Under the pieces are notes generated by a model. The model saw only the letters and a list, made by a program, of their open reading frames with translations. It was not told the DNA's origin and did no database searches. A DNA stretch of 64,000 bases, taken from positions 1,798,001 through 1,862,000 of the forward strand of contig NZ_CP133784.1 in assembly GCF_034353875.1 (NCBI RefSeq), read 5' to 3'. The DNA is from Pseudomonas sp. MH9.2. Its GTDB lineage: Bacteria; Pseudomonadota; Gammaproteobacteria; Pseudomonadales; Pseudomonadaceae. A program made the translations under genes and the position numbers. Numbering within the stretch: the first letter of the stretch is position 1; each line of letters opens with the position of its first letter. Shown piece after piece: positions 18,894-28,286 of the stretch.

Positions 18894-20185
18894 GGTTTGA
18901 AAAGCGCCGCAACCGCTTGAGGATTAGAAGGGAAATAGAAGTGTACGTAAGACGCGGTCATGCGCCCGTCACGATAGACCGCCTCGGCGCCGCGCCCACC
19001 GTTGGGGCTCACGCCGCGAGCGATGGGCTGCAACTCAGTGCTGGTCAGCGAGTGGTGATAGGTGTGTCCACGCAGCAAGCCTTCCGGCAGCTCGACCGCT
19101 TGCAAAGCCAGCGCCGCCAAACGTTTCTGCATCACGGCTTCGCCAGTCAGCAGCCCCACCAGCTCCGCTCGCTGACCGTCGACATCGGTCAAGGCATCCA
19201 GCAGGTAAAGCATGCCGCCGCACTCAGCCAGCAGGGGTTTACCTGCTGCATGATGGGCGCGAACGGCGGCCAGCATCGGTAGGTTTTGACCCAGCGCGAC
19301 GTGGTGCAGTTCGGGGTAACCGCCCGGCAGATAAAGGCTGTCGGCATCGGGAATGAAGGTGTCGTGGATCGGCGAGAAAAACGACAACTCGGCGCCCATG
19401 GCCCGCAGCAGGTCAAGACTGGCGCCGTAGGTAAAGGCAAACGCTTCGTCCCGAGCCACGGCAATGCGCACCCCCTCAAGCAAGGGTTCAGCCTTGACGA
19501 TGTCGGGCGCGGCGAATTCGACAGCCGGCGGCAAGGACACCTCGCACGTGCTGCCTAGGGCGGTGGCGGCGGCGTCGAGGCGTGCATCCAGATCATTCAG
19601 TTCGCTGGCCTGGACCAGGCCCAAATGACGGCTCGGCAACTCGATCCCGGTTTCTCGTGACAACGCGCCGTACCAGCGTAAGCCCTCGGTCAGGCTGCCT
19701 TCGAGCAGTTGCGCGTGGCGCACGGTGCCGACGCGATTGGCCAAGACCCCGGCAAACGGCAGGTCCGGCTGATAACGCGCCAGGCCCAGGGCCAACGCGC
19801 CAAAAGTCTGGGCCATCGCAGTGCCGTCGATCACGCCCAGAACCGGTACGCCGAAATGGCGCGCCAAGTCTGCGCTGGACGGCGTACCGTCGAACAAGCC
19901 CATGACCCCTTCAATCAGAATCAAGTCGGCTTCGCCCGCCGCCTCCCACAACAGTCGGCGGCTTTCATCGGCGCCGACCATCCACAAATCCAGCTGATAG
20001 ACCGGCGCGCCACTGGCGCGTTCGAGAATCATCGGGTCGAGAAAGTCAGGGCCGCATTTGAACACCCGAACCTTGCGCCCTTGATTGCGGTGCAGTCGGG
20101 CCAACGCGGCCGTCACGGTGGTCTTGCCCTGGCCGGAAGCCGGCGCAGCGATCAACACCGCCGGGCAGTGACGCGGCGCTCTCAT
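18890..20185 (-). CDS. cobB: Cobyrinate a,c-diamide synthase (CobB/CbiA)
   Basis: Amidates the a and c side chains of (hydrogeno)byrinic acid with glutamine and ATP. 431 residues: P-loop ATPase domain (LIAAPASGQGKTTVTAALARLH, residues 10-31; FKCGPDFLDPMILERASGAP) and a glutamine amidotransferase domain with SLYLPGGYPELHHVAL and the nucleophile in PLLAECGGMLYLLDAL. The start at 20185 is the first Met before the ATPase domain. Unrelated to the sirtuin also named CobB. Confidence 0.94.
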   Translation of the reverse strand: MRAPRHCPAVLIAAPASGQGKTTVTAALARLHRNQGRKVRVFKCGPDFLDPMILERASGAPVYQLDLWMVGADESRRLLWEAAGEADLILIEGVMGLFDGTPSSADLARHFGVPVLGVIDGTAMAQTFGALALGLARYQPDLPFAGVLANRVGTVRHAQLLEGSLTEGLRWYGALSRETGIELPSRHLGLVQASELNDLDARLDAAATALGSTCEVSLPPAVEFAAPDIVKAEPLLEGVRIAVARDEAFAFTYGASLDLLRAMGAELSFFSPIHDTFIPDADSLYLPGGYPELHHVALGQNLPMLAAVRAHHAAGKPLLAECGGMLYLLDALTDVDGQRAELVGLLTGEAVMQKRLAALALQAVELPEGLLRGHTYHHSLTSTELQPIARGVSPNGGRGAEAVYRDGRMTASYVHFYFPSNPQAVAALFKP

Positions 20186-20195
20186 GAAGGACTGC

Positions 20196-20807
20196 TCATA
20201 GCTCGATGCCTTTCTGCGCACGGATACCGGCCTGAAAGGCATGCTTGACCACGGCGATCTCGGAAACCGTGTCCGCCAGATCAATCAGCTCGGGTTTCGC
20301 GCCGCGGCCCGTCACCAGCACATGCTGCATCGGCGGACGACTTTGCAGGTCGCTGAGGACCTGCTCCAGATCCAGATAACCGTGTTTGAGGGCGATATTC
20401 AGTTCATCGAGCACGATCAGGCCGATGTCTGGGTCGCGCAGCATTTCCCGGGACACTTCCCAGGCAGCTTCGGCGGCGGCGATATCGCGCTGGCGGTCCT
20501 GGGTTTCCCAGGTGAAGCCCTCGCCCATGACGTGATAACGCACCTGCTCGGGGAAACGACGGAAGAACAGCTCTTCACCGGTGCTGTTGCGACCCTTGAT
20601 GAACTGCACGACGCCACACTGCATTCCGTGGCCCATGGCGCGGGCAAGCATGCCGAACGCTGAGCTGCTTTTGCCTTTGCCGTTCCCCGTCAGGACCAGC
20701 AACAGCCCGCATTCATTCGGCGAACTGGCAATGCGCTCGTCCATGACGGCTTTTTTACGCAGCATGCGCGCCAGATGGCGTTCGTCACGTTCGGGGGATT
20801 CGTTCAT
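20196..20807 (-). CDS. cobO: Cob(I)yrinic acid a,c-diamide adenosyltransferase
   Basis: Adds the 5'-deoxyadenosyl ligand to the reduced corrinoid. 203 residues of the BtuR/CobO family with a P-loop LVLTGNGKGKSSSAFGMLARAMGHG (about residues 32-55), VVQFIKGRNSTGEE and LIVLDELNIALKHGYLD. It is the first gene of the operon; the ATG at 20807 lies about 115 bases after the B12 box of the riboswitch. Confidence 0.94.
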   Translation of the reverse strand: MNESPERDERHLARMLRKKAVMDERIASSPNECGLLLVLTGNGKGKSSSAFGMLARAMGHGMQCGVVQFIKGRNSTGEELFFRRFPEQVRYHVMGEGFTWETQDRQRDIAAAEAAWEVSREMLRDPDIGLIVLDELNIALKHGYLDLEQVLSDLQSRPPMQHVLVTGRGAKPELIDLADTVSEIAVVKHAFQAGIRAQKGIEL

Positions 20808-20923
20808 CTCAGCTCTCCGTTTGAGCAGGGCACGCGAAAGCAAACGGAAGGCACAGGAATTGACTGCCAGCACGGTCAAAAAAGACCCTGCGCAGAGCAT
20901 CGCCCGCCGTGATGCTGTTGGAT

Positions 20924-21125
20924 GGTTCAGGCCGGTCTCCGGACTCATGAGCGGGCTTTGCCCCCACTGCGCGCCTTCCCACATTTTTTACGATGCAGTG
21001 ACTGAATGCGCAGCTTTGACTCATTTACCGTTGCGGGGGCAGCGCCGGAATCGGTCGCTGGACGCGTCCTCACCGGCTTCCCTGTTTCACTCAGCCCATC
21101 AGCGATGGCTGAGCACCTGAAACAC
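20924..21125 (-). promoter_or_regulatory. Cobalamin riboswitch
   Basis: On the minus strand the leader of cobO shows the conserved core GCTGCCCCCGCAACGGTAA (about 21042-21024) and the B12 box GTCCGGAGACCGGCCTGA (about 20945-20928), with GGGAAGCCGGTGAGG and ATGAGCCCGC-like pairing elements between. Downstream, AGCATC/GATGCT can form a hairpin (about 20892-20914), and a run of six T on the minus strand (about 20883-20878) may be part of a terminator platform. It should shut down the ten-gene cob operon when adenosylcobalamin is plentiful. Confidence 0.93.
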
Positions 21126-21355
21126 GTCGCGAAGGGTAGAGGGTTGGGGATAGAGCGTCAATCGAAGCGCCCTTTCCTTTCGCGTAATAAAGCTGTTTGA
21201 CCCGTGCGAGTCATATCGATTGATATTAAACGACAGCCATCCCGCGCCACCTACTAAGCTTGCTGACTATCAACTCACCTGCAAAAGGTTGAACCTCAAC
21301 AGCCCACCCTCCTCTACTGCTTTACGCGCACTTTTCGCTTTTCATGGAGATCGTC

Positions 21356-22681
21356 ATGTTCACACTCAGACCTCAGTTGGCAGTACTGCTTGTACTGATG
21401 ACCGGCCTTACCGCTTGCGGCGAGACTGCCAGCCTGCAAGTAGCGGAAGGCACGGGCCCGCAGCCGAAGCTGCCTGAACCGAACAAAACACTGATCCCGA
21501 CCGTGAACATCGCCCCTGCCGTGGGCTGGGCAAAGGGTGCAAAACCTGTCGCTGCACCAGGCACTCAGGTGTCAGCGTTTGCCGAAGACCTGGATCACCC
21601 GCGCTGGCTGTACGTGCTGCCTAACGGCGATGTACTGGTCGCTGAAACCAACTCGCCGGCCAAGCCCGATGACAGCAAAGGCATTCGGGGCTGGATCATG
21701 AAAAAGGTCATGGGGCGTGCGGGGGCGGGCGTAGCGTCCGCCAACCGGATCACACTGCTGCGCGACAAAGACCATGACGGTGTTGCTGAAACCCGTACCG
21801 TGTTCCTGCAAAACCTTAATTCACCCTTTGGCATGGCCCTGGTCGGCAACGACTTCTATGTCGCCGACACCGATCAACTGCTGCGTTTCCATTATGAAAA
21901 CGGGCAAACCTCGATTACCGGCAAGCCAAGCAAGGTGACAGACCTGCCTGCAGGGACACTCAATCACCACTGGACCAAGAACGTCATTGCCAGCAAAGAC
22001 GGTAAAAAACTGTACGTGACCGTGGGTTCCAACAGCAATGTCGGTGAGAACGGCCTGGACAAGGAAGAAGGTCGAGCCGCGATCTGGGAAGTCGATGCCG
22101 CGACGGGCGCGCATCGGATCTTTGCCTCTGGCCTGCGCAACCCCAATGGCATGGACTGGGAACCGCAGACAGGCACGCTGTGGACCGCCGTCAATGAGCG
22201 CGACGAAATCGGCAGCGATCTGGTACCCGATTACATTACGTCAGTGAAGGATGGCGCATTTTATGGTTGGCCTTTCAGCTACTACGGCCAGCATGTGGAT
22301 GTGCGCGTCTCACCCCAAAACCCGGCTTTGGTGGCCAAGGCCATTGCACCGGATTACGCCGTCGGACCCCACACCGCGTCGTTGGGTCTGACCTTCAGTG
22401 ACGGAAAATCGCTGCCGGCACCGTTCACCCAAGGTGTATTCATCGGCCAACACGGTTCGTGGAACCGCAACCCCCACAGCGGTTACAAGGTGATATTCGT
22501 ACCGTTCACCAACGGCAAACCCAGCGGCGCCCCCGTCGACCTGTTGACCGGTTTCCTCAACGCAGACGAGAAGGCCCAGGGGCGTCCGGTGGGCGTGATC
22601 AATGATCAGCATGGCGGAGTGCTGGTGGCCGATGACGTGGGGAATAAAATCTGGCGGGTGACGGCGGCAAAGGCGCAGTAA
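21356..22681 (+). CDS. PQQ-dependent/sorbosone dehydrogenase family lipoprotein
   Basis: 441 residues. A lipoprotein signal ([21 protein letters not shown], lipid-bearing Cys21) is followed by a six-bladed beta-propeller of the glucose/sorbosone dehydrogenase group: [70 protein letters not shown] and GQHGSWNR with likely PQQ-site residues. The ATG at 21356 is preceded by GGAGATCG; an upstream ATG at 21344 would bury the lipobox deeper. Predicted to oxidise sugars or aldehydes in the periplasm. Substrate unknown. Confidence 0.82.
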   Translation: MFTLRPQLAVLLVLMTGLTACGETASLQVAEGTGPQPKLPEPNKTLIPTVNIAPAVGWAKGAKPVAAPGTQVSAFAEDLDHPRWLYVLPNGDVLVAETNSPAKPDDSKGIRGWIMKKVMGRAGAGVASANRITLLRDKDHDGVAETRTVFLQNLNSPFGMALVGNDFYVADTDQLLRFHYENGQTSITGKPSKVTDLPAGTLNHHWTKNVIASKDGKKLYVTVGSNSNVGENGLDKEEGRAAIWEVDAATGAHRIFASGLRNPNGMDWEPQTGTLWTAVNERDEIGSDLVPDYITSVKDGAFYGWPFSYYGQHVDVRVSPQNPALVAKAIAPDYAVGPHTASLGLTFSDGKSLPAPFTQGVFIGQHGSWNRNPHSGYKVIFVPFTNGKPSGAPVDLLTGFLNADEKAQGRPVGVINDQHGGVLVADDVGNKIWRVTAAKAQ

Positions 22682-22700
22682 GCCCCGCTTTCGACGGGGC
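22682..22700. terminator. GC hairpin between convergent genes
   Basis: GCCCCG-CTTTCGA-CGGGGC directly follows the sorbosone dehydrogenase stop and lies between convergent genes. There is no T run, so it is at best a weak terminator. Confidence 0.4.
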
Positions 22701-22726
22701 AGGATTTACTGCACGATCACATCAAA

Positions 22727-23272
22727 TCAGGGGTTATTACGCGCCAGATGCTCTGGCTGAATGACGCGCTTGGCGTTGAGGTAGGTTTTTTGCCAATAGC
22801 TGTTGTCGAGGCTGTCCAGGCGCACTGTGCCGCCCGTTGCCGGCGCATGCACAAAGCGCCCTTCCCCAACGTAGATCGCGGCGTGACTGACCTGCGAGCC
22901 GCCTGACGTGGCGAAGAACAACAGATCACCAGACTGTAAAGCGTTGCGCCCGACGTCCGGCGCGCGCATCACAATCATCTCTCGGGTCGAGCGTGGTAGC
23001 GCGATACCGGCCGCGTCACGGTAGACATAACCAATCAACCCACTGCAATCGAAGCCCGAATCAGGCGTATTGCCGCCCCAGCGATAAGGCGTGCCGACCA
23101 AACCCAGCGCGCGAATTAGCACGTCTTCAGCAGCAGGCGAGGAATAATCGGAAGTCATTGGCGCAACGGGTCGAACAACCCATTGTTTTGAAGGGGGTGG
23201 AGCGTGGCTTGCGCAAGCGCCAAGAAGCGCAGCAGCCAATGTAATCAACCCTAGGCGTACCGTAATCGACAT
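22727..23272 (-). CDS. NlpC/P60 family lipoprotein endopeptidase, first copy
   Basis: 181 residues with a lipobox (LLGAC, Cys20) and a C40 peptidase domain: NTPDSGFDCSGLIGYVYRDAAGIALPRSTREM holds the catalytic Cys, QVSHAAIYVGEGRFVHAPATGG the catalytic His. Such enzymes cut stem peptides of peptidoglycan. Start at ATG 23272; a GTG six bases earlier is possible. It is paired in tandem with a close paralog upstream on the same strand, as I remember for PA1198/PA1199. Confidence 0.88.
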   Translation of the reverse strand: MSITVRLGLITLAAALLGACASHAPPPSKQWVVRPVAPMTSDYSSPAAEDVLIRALGLVGTPYRWGGNTPDSGFDCSGLIGYVYRDAAGIALPRSTREMIVMRAPDVGRNALQSGDLLFFATSGGSQVSHAAIYVGEGRFVHAPATGGTVRLDSLDNSYWQKTYLNAKRVIQPEHLARNNP

Positions 23273-23356
23273 AAACACAACAACCTGATCTGGATGCGGC
23301 TTACTCTGCCGGGAGCCCGAACTGCGTGTAACTTGAGTTACACGCTCCGGTAATGA

Positions 23357-24010
23357 CTAGCGTTGGCTTTGGATTGTAGTCGGCGCCATCGCTAACGCAC
23401 GTTTAGCTTCGATGAAGGTCTTCTTCCAATAGCTGTCATCCAGGCTATCGACCCGAACACCACCGCTGCGGCTGCTGCTGGAATGGATGAATTGATCATC
23501 GCCCAGATAGATGCCGGCATGGCTCACACGACCGCGACCCTTGGTGCTGAAGAACAGCAGATCACCCGGCTTCAGGTTGTTGCGAGCAACCAGTGGAGCC
23601 TTCAAGTTGATCATGTCGCGAGTGGAGCGTGGCAACGTCATGCCCGCTTCTTCACGGAAAAGGTAGTTGATGAATCCGCTGCAATCGAAACCTGCTTCGG
23701 ACGTACCGCCTACGCGATAACGGGTACCGATCAGGGACATGCCGCGTTCCAGGATGCTGTCGGCAAGAATCGGCATGCGGTACGGCTTGCTGTCAGCAAA
23801 CTCGGCCAGTTCTTTTTCGGTGATCAACTCTTCGGACAACACGGAGTCAGATCCGTCGGCCATCTGGGAGGAGCGTGCAGACTGCGCAGTAATCGAGGCA
23901 TGAGCCTGATTCTGGACCTGCTGCTGGTTCGAGGCAGGCATGTTAGCCGCGCAACCAAAAAGGAGTGAAACCAGTGCGAGGGGCACGAGGGGTGCGAAGC
24001 GATTTAGCAT
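23357..24010 (-). CDS. NlpC/P60 family lipoprotein endopeptidase, second copy
   Basis: 217 residues with lipobox LLFGC (Cys20), a low-complexity Gln/Ser/Ala linker to about residue 60, then the C40 domain with TSEAGFDCSGFINYLFREEAGMTLPRSTRDMINL (catalytic Cys) and VSHAGIYLGDDQFIHSSS (His). It differs from the downstream paralog mainly in the linker and in ending MAPTTIQSQR. Likely role is outer-membrane-anchored cell-wall remodelling. Start at ATG 24010 rather than the GTG at 24016. Confidence 0.88.
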   Translation of the reverse strand: MLNRFAPLVPLALVSLLFGCAANMPASNQQQVQNQAHASITAQSARSSQMADGSDSVLSEELITEKELAEFADSKPYRMPILADSILERGMSLIGTRYRVGGTSEAGFDCSGFINYLFREEAGMTLPRSTRDMINLKAPLVARNNLKPGDLLFFSTKGRGRVSHAGIYLGDDQFIHSSSSRSGGVRVDSLDDSYWKKTFIEAKRALAMAPTTIQSQR

Positions 24011-24086
24011 GGGCACGACCGTGGCTAGTGATGTAAAGGAGATGAGACTATGCCTTCTATCACCCTGATTTGCAAATTCAATCGAT

Positions 24087-24851
24087 CTAAATGTGACTTA
24101 CCAGTTCCTCCATAACTTCTAAGGCTCTACAGCCCAGGAAAACATCCATGGCGGCGCTGTGGTCGGTCGGCGTCGGATTTATCTCGGCGGTAAAGCCCCC
24201 CGACACCCGCGTACGCAGGACCGGCTCGTGAATATACGGGAAGCTGGCAGTGGTGCCGATGCTCAATACAGCGTCGAAACCCTTGGCCATTTCTTCGTAC
24301 AACGTTTCCAGCGCCCGCTCGGGCAACATTTCCTCGAACAACACCACTCGCGGGCGCAATACCCCATGGCAGTGCTTGCACAAGGGCGGCAATGGCCGTT
24401 GCAGGTGCTCGCTCAGTTCCGGGTCGATGGCGCCACAGGATTGGCAAAACAACGGCGCCAACTGCCCGTGGATTTCAATCAAGCGCTCAGGTGGGCTGCC
24501 AGCGGCACGATGATAGCCATCGACGTTCTGCGTCAGGACCCAGCATTCAGGCTTGAGTCGCTGCAACTGAGCGATGGCGTAATGGGCGGCATTCGGTTGC
24601 GCACCGAGACAAGCCTTGCCCAGTTCGGCGATATATTTCCAGCACAGCGCAGGGTCGCGGCGCAACATCGGGCCAGACAGCGCCATTTCGATGGGCAGCC
24701 CGTCCGAGGTCTTTGCGTTATACAGCCCGCCAACGCCCCGGTAGGTCGGGAGGCCCGAGTCGGCCGACAAGCCAGCGCCGGTAATAATCAGGATGCGCCG
24801 GGCATGACGCAACGCCGCTGCTGTTTGCAGCAATAGCTTGCGATCTACCAC
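24087..24851 (-). CDS. SIR2-family NAD-dependent protein deacylase
   Basis: 254 residues with the NAD-binding motif IITGAGLSADSGLPTYRG (residues 22-39), LTQNVDGYHRAAG, the catalytic His in RLIEIHGQL, and two zinc Cys pairs (CQSCGAID and CKHCHGVLRP) followed by VLFEEMLPE. It removes acyl groups from lysines using NAD. It starts seven bases after the hda stop, so the two genes probably form one transcript. Confidence 0.9.
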   Translation of the reverse strand: MVDRKLLLQTAAALRHARRILIITGAGLSADSGLPTYRGVGGLYNAKTSDGLPIEMALSGPMLRRDPALCWKYIAELGKACLGAQPNAAHYAIAQLQRLKPECWVLTQNVDGYHRAAGSPPERLIEIHGQLAPLFCQSCGAIDPELSEHLQRPLPPLCKHCHGVLRPRVVLFEEMLPERALETLYEEMAKGFDAVLSIGTTASFPYIHEPVLRTRVSGGFTAEINPTPTDHSAAMDVFLGCRALEVMEELVSHI

Positions 24852-24858
24852 GGCCGCG

Positions 24859-25563
24859 CTACCAACCCAACGTTTCCTTCAGGAAAGGAATGGTCAGCTT
24901 GCGTTGCGCTTGCAGTGACGCTTGATCGAGACGTTCGAGCAAGTCGAAGAGCGCACTCATGCTGCGGGTACCGCGAGTCAGGATGAAATGACCGACCTCA
25001 TCAGTCAGGTGCAGGCCACGGCGCGAAGCGCGCAACTGCAAGGCGCGCAGTTTGTCTTCATCGGACAGACCACGCATCTGGAACACCAGGGCCATGGTCA
25101 GCCGTGATTTGAGGTCGAGAAGTTTGACCGGCAGCTCCCGTGGAGACTGGGACGCGGCGATCAACAGGCGACGGCCGCTGTCGCGCAGGCGATTGAACAG
25201 GTGGAACAGCGCCTCTTCCCACTCCGGCTTGCCAACCACCGCTTGCAGGTCATCCAGGCAAACCAGCTCGTACTGCTCCAGATTATCGAGCAGCTCAACG
25301 CCTTGATCCATCACATCCGCCAAGGGCAAGTAAACCGCCAGCTCGCCCAACTGCTCGAAGCGCAGGCAAGCGGCTTGCAGCAAGTGAGTACGCCCGACGC
25401 CATCCTTGCCCCAGAGATAAATCAGGCTTTCGGTCCAGCCAGCATCGGCTTCGCACAGACGCTCAACATAGCCGAGTGCTGCGGCATTGGCGCCGGGATA
25501 GTAATTGATGAAGGTGGCGTCATCACGCAGACGCACACCCAAGGGCAGCTGAATCGGTTTCAT
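24859..25563 (-). CDS. hda: DnaA regulatory inactivator Hda
   Basis: 234 residues, one AAA+ module related to DnaA domain III but without domain IV. It starts MKPIQLPLGVRLRDDATFINYYPGANAAALGYVERL; the N-terminal QLPL is the clamp-binding motif typical of Hda. LIYLWGKDGVGRTHLLQAACLRFEQLG is the P-loop region and YELVCLDDLQAVVG the Walker B. With the sliding clamp it promotes ATP hydrolysis by DnaA and so limits re-initiation. The six residues before this Met in the open frame are not homologous. Confidence 0.92.
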   Translation of the reverse strand: MKPIQLPLGVRLRDDATFINYYPGANAAALGYVERLCEADAGWTESLIYLWGKDGVGRTHLLQAACLRFEQLGELAVYLPLADVMDQGVELLDNLEQYELVCLDDLQAVVGKPEWEEALFHLFNRLRDSGRRLLIAASQSPRELPVKLLDLKSRLTMALVFQMRGLSDEDKLRALQLRASRRGLHLTDEVGHFILTRGTRSMSALFDLLERLDQASLQAQRKLTIPFLKETLGW

Positions 25564-25758
25564 GCTGGCTGAACGGCTCAAGCGAGCCGCTAGGGGCCTC
25601 AGTATAAAGTGGGCAAAGTTTATACCGGTGACGCTGGGTGCACAATGCGGCAGACCACAAGCAAAATCAAAGGTTTGCGTTTACTTCCGGTCATGCGCCG
25701 CATCGGTGCACCTGATCCAGTGCGAATAGACCAGGATCCGACGTAACAGGCAGATCAC

Positions 25759-26832
25759 CTACAGATCAGGATCTACCGTGCCACCGTAAATATCCGACTC
25801 TTTATAGAGGTCATGCACATGGCGCACCAAAACCATGATGACGGCCGCCACCGGTAGCGCCAGTAACACACCCGTGAAACCGAACAGCTCACCGCCCGCT
25901 AAAATCGCGAAGATCACCGCCACCGGGTGCAGACCAATCCGGTCACCCACCAGCAATGGGGTGAGAACCATGCCTTCCAGGGCCTGACCGACCATGAACA
26001 CCGCGACGATACCCATCATGGGGTACACGTCGCCGCCAAACTGGAACAGCCCGGCGATGACGGCGGCACCGATGCCGATTACAAAACCCATGTACGGCAC
26101 AATCGCCGCAAGACCCGCAATCACTCCGATCAGCAGGCCCAACTCCAGGCCCACCAGCATCAAGCCGGCGGCATAGATAAAGCCCAGCGCAACCATGACC
26201 AATAGCTGACCGCGAATAAAGGCACCGAGGACTTCATGGCACTCGCTGGCCAGCTTGACGATCTGCCCTTCACGATGGCGCGGCAACAGACTGCGAATCC
26301 TGGCCATCATCAGGTCCCAGTCGCGCAGCAGGTAGAAGCACACCACCGGGATCAGCACCAGATTGGTCAACCAGCCGATCAACGCCAGACCGGATGCCGT
26401 CGCCTGAGCCAACACCACACTGACAATATCGCCCGTCTGCCCCATGTGCTCGGAAATGGCGGCCTTGACCTTGTCGAACTTCCAGAAACCATCAGCCAGG
26501 CCCAGCTTGGCCTGGGTCCATGGCAATGCCGTGTGCTGCAACCAGTCGAGTATCTGTGGCGCCAGTTCATACAGGCGGAACAACTGTTTGGCCAGCATCG
26601 GCACCAGGACCAGCAGCAGCGCCATCAGAATCATCGTGAACAAACCGAACACCGCGACCACACCCAAGGTGCGCGACAGCCCGGCAGCTTCCAGCCGATC
26701 GACCAAAGGGTCGGCCATATAGGCCAAAAGCAGCGCAATCAGAAAGGGCGTCAGAATCGGATGCAGCAAAAACACAAACACACACAGCAGGACAACCCCG
26801 CCAATCCAGAACCAACGACGTGAGTCAGCCAT
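25759..26832 (-). CDS. AI-2E/PerM family membrane transporter
   Basis: 357 residues with about eight transmembrane segments. It starts with a membrane pair (MADSRRWFWIGGVVLLCVFVFLLHPILTPFLIALLLAYMADPLVDRL), then a large soluble loop (about residues 80-150) and the conserved C-terminal part GLAAIVPYMGFVIGIGAAVIAGL ... GDRIGLHPVAVIFAILAGGELFGFTGVLLALPVAAVI. Members have been linked to AI-2 export or sodium/proton exchange; the substrate here is unknown. It precedes hda on the same strand with a 195-base gap. Confidence 0.87.
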   Translation of the reverse strand: MADSRRWFWIGGVVLLCVFVFLLHPILTPFLIALLLAYMADPLVDRLEAAGLSRTLGVVAVFGLFTMILMALLLVLVPMLAKQLFRLYELAPQILDWLQHTALPWTQAKLGLADGFWKFDKVKAAISEHMGQTGDIVSVVLAQATASGLALIGWLTNLVLIPVVCFYLLRDWDLMMARIRSLLPRHREGQIVKLASECHEVLGAFIRGQLLVMVALGFIYAAGLMLVGLELGLLIGVIAGLAAIVPYMGFVIGIGAAVIAGLFQFGGDVYPMMGIVAVFMVGQALEGMVLTPLLVGDRIGLHPVAVIFAILAGGELFGFTGVLLALPVAAVIMVLVRHVHDLYKESDIYGGTVDPDL

Positions 26833-26884
26833 TACCGCCCCTCAAACCCAAGAATAAAAACCAACCCGAAGCACCGTCCCGCCG

Positions 26885-27937
26885 TTACCAACGAAAGTGC
26901 AACTGCGGTGCAGAAGACGGTTGAGTCACGGGGGCAACGCCATCGACCGGAGGTTGTTGTGCCGGCGTTGCAGCACTCACCTCGCCCGCTGGAACTTCCT
27001 GCAATTTGGCCAGGGACAATTGCGAACGAAGTTGATCGGCACTGCCATTGACCTCGTAGGTAATGCGATCACCGCTCACCGTTTTCAGCTTGGCGCCAAA
27101 TGGATCGAGCAAGCGACTCAACTGAGCGTAACGTTCAAGGTTCATGCCCTGCACTTCCAGCACCAGCGCGGTCGACGCACCGGGCTTGACCACATAGCGC
27201 GGCGCCAGACGTTCGCTGACCGCCAGCAGGACAGCATCGGCCAAGGCTCCGCTGTCCGCGCCGGTGGCCGTGCCCTGCTCACTCTGCTGGCCCAGCCACA
27301 AACGCCATTTACCCTGCCATTGACCGTTCTCTTCACGGGCATGCACCGCCAGCAAACCATCGGCGCCATACCGCTCGGAAGCGGCCCTCAACGGCGCAGA
27401 GTCGGTGCCTTCGATGTTCTTGGCCGTTCCTACAATTTGCTCACTCAAATCCGCCAAAGGCAGACGCAGCGGCAAACCCCGGTGCTGCGCCGCGCGACGC
27501 AAGGGTTCGGCCGCGCTCTGACCATCACCCACCAGATTGGAGCCATCAGTGGCATCACTCAACCACCAACCAAGGATCGTCGGACGATTGCTGCCCCACA
27601 CAGACAAGCCTGCCTGATGCAGCGAGCGCTCGGTACTGGCTGGATCGAAATCAACCAGCAAGCTCTCTGGCGGACCCGCTTCGTAGCCGTACTTGGTGAT
27701 GATCTGTTGCGGGTCCTTACGCAACCCGGCCAGGCCAGCGCTTTGCGGGGCCTTGGGATCACCTGTCAGCCGCAGAATCAAGGTTTCCAACGCGTGTTGC
27801 GTGGCCTGAGTGCGCTCATCAGGGGTTTGCCCACTGACTGTTTCACGCACTTGGTACAAGTTGCTCATGGTTTCAGCAACGCTGGGCAGACTGATCAATG
27901 ACAGGCAGCCCACAAACAACAATTTAGAAAGACGCAT
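26885..27937 (-). CDS. DUF2066 domain-containing exported protein
   Basis: 350 residues with a signal peptide (MRLSKLLFVGCLSLISLPSVAET). The DUF2066 region (VRETVSGQTPDERTQATQHALETLILRLTGDPKAPQSAGLAGLRKDPQQIITKYGYE) occupies the first third, and a proline-, alanine- and valine-rich tail ends LHFRW. The start at 27937 is set by the signal peptide. It is divergent from purM, the same arrangement as PA0946/PA0945. Function unknown; likely periplasmic. Confidence 0.82.
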   Translation of the reverse strand: MRLSKLLFVGCLSLISLPSVAETMSNLYQVRETVSGQTPDERTQATQHALETLILRLTGDPKAPQSAGLAGLRKDPQQIITKYGYEAGPPESLLVDFDPASTERSLHQAGLSVWGSNRPTILGWWLSDATDGSNLVGDGQSAAEPLRRAAQHRGLPLRLPLADLSEQIVGTAKNIEGTDSAPLRAASERYGADGLLAVHAREENGQWQGKWRLWLGQQSEQGTATGADSGALADAVLLAVSERLAPRYVVKPGASTALVLEVQGMNLERYAQLSRLLDPFGAKLKTVSGDRITYEVNGSADQLRSQLSLAKLQEVPAGEVSAATPAQQPPVDGVAPVTQPSSAPQLHFRW

Positions 27938-28198
27938 GGAAGGTTCCCGACGAGCAAAAGCGGCATGAAAAAAGCCGCGTGAAAACGACTGATATGGTTG
28001 AGACCACACATCGAGCCGAATCATTCATACAGAATCATAGCGACACCTTATACAGCCGCCGACAAACGAGCCAGCTTGAGCGCATGCATCGATTATTTTG
28101 GGTTCTAATAAGCCTGCCCGTCGGCCTAAGGATGGCCGCTGCCCTGTAAGCCTGATAAAATCGCGCGCCTTCGCAGACTGGCGATGGCGGTGGCCCCT

Positions 28199-28231
28199 GA
28201 AAACGCAGCATTCCTTGTATGCAGCGTTTTT
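28199..28231 (+). promoter_or_regulatory. Terminator-like hairpin in the purM leader
   Basis: AACGCAGCAT and ATGCAGCGTT can pair with a single A-A mismatch across an 8-base loop, followed by TTTTT. It sits between a likely -10 (TGATAAAAT, about 28152-28160) and the purM ATG at 28287, so it could act as an attenuator. Confidence 0.4.
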
Positions 28232-28286
28232 CGAGAGGCCCTGCCGACTTCGGTCGACCCCCCGAATCCCCTTAAAGGCCTGGATT

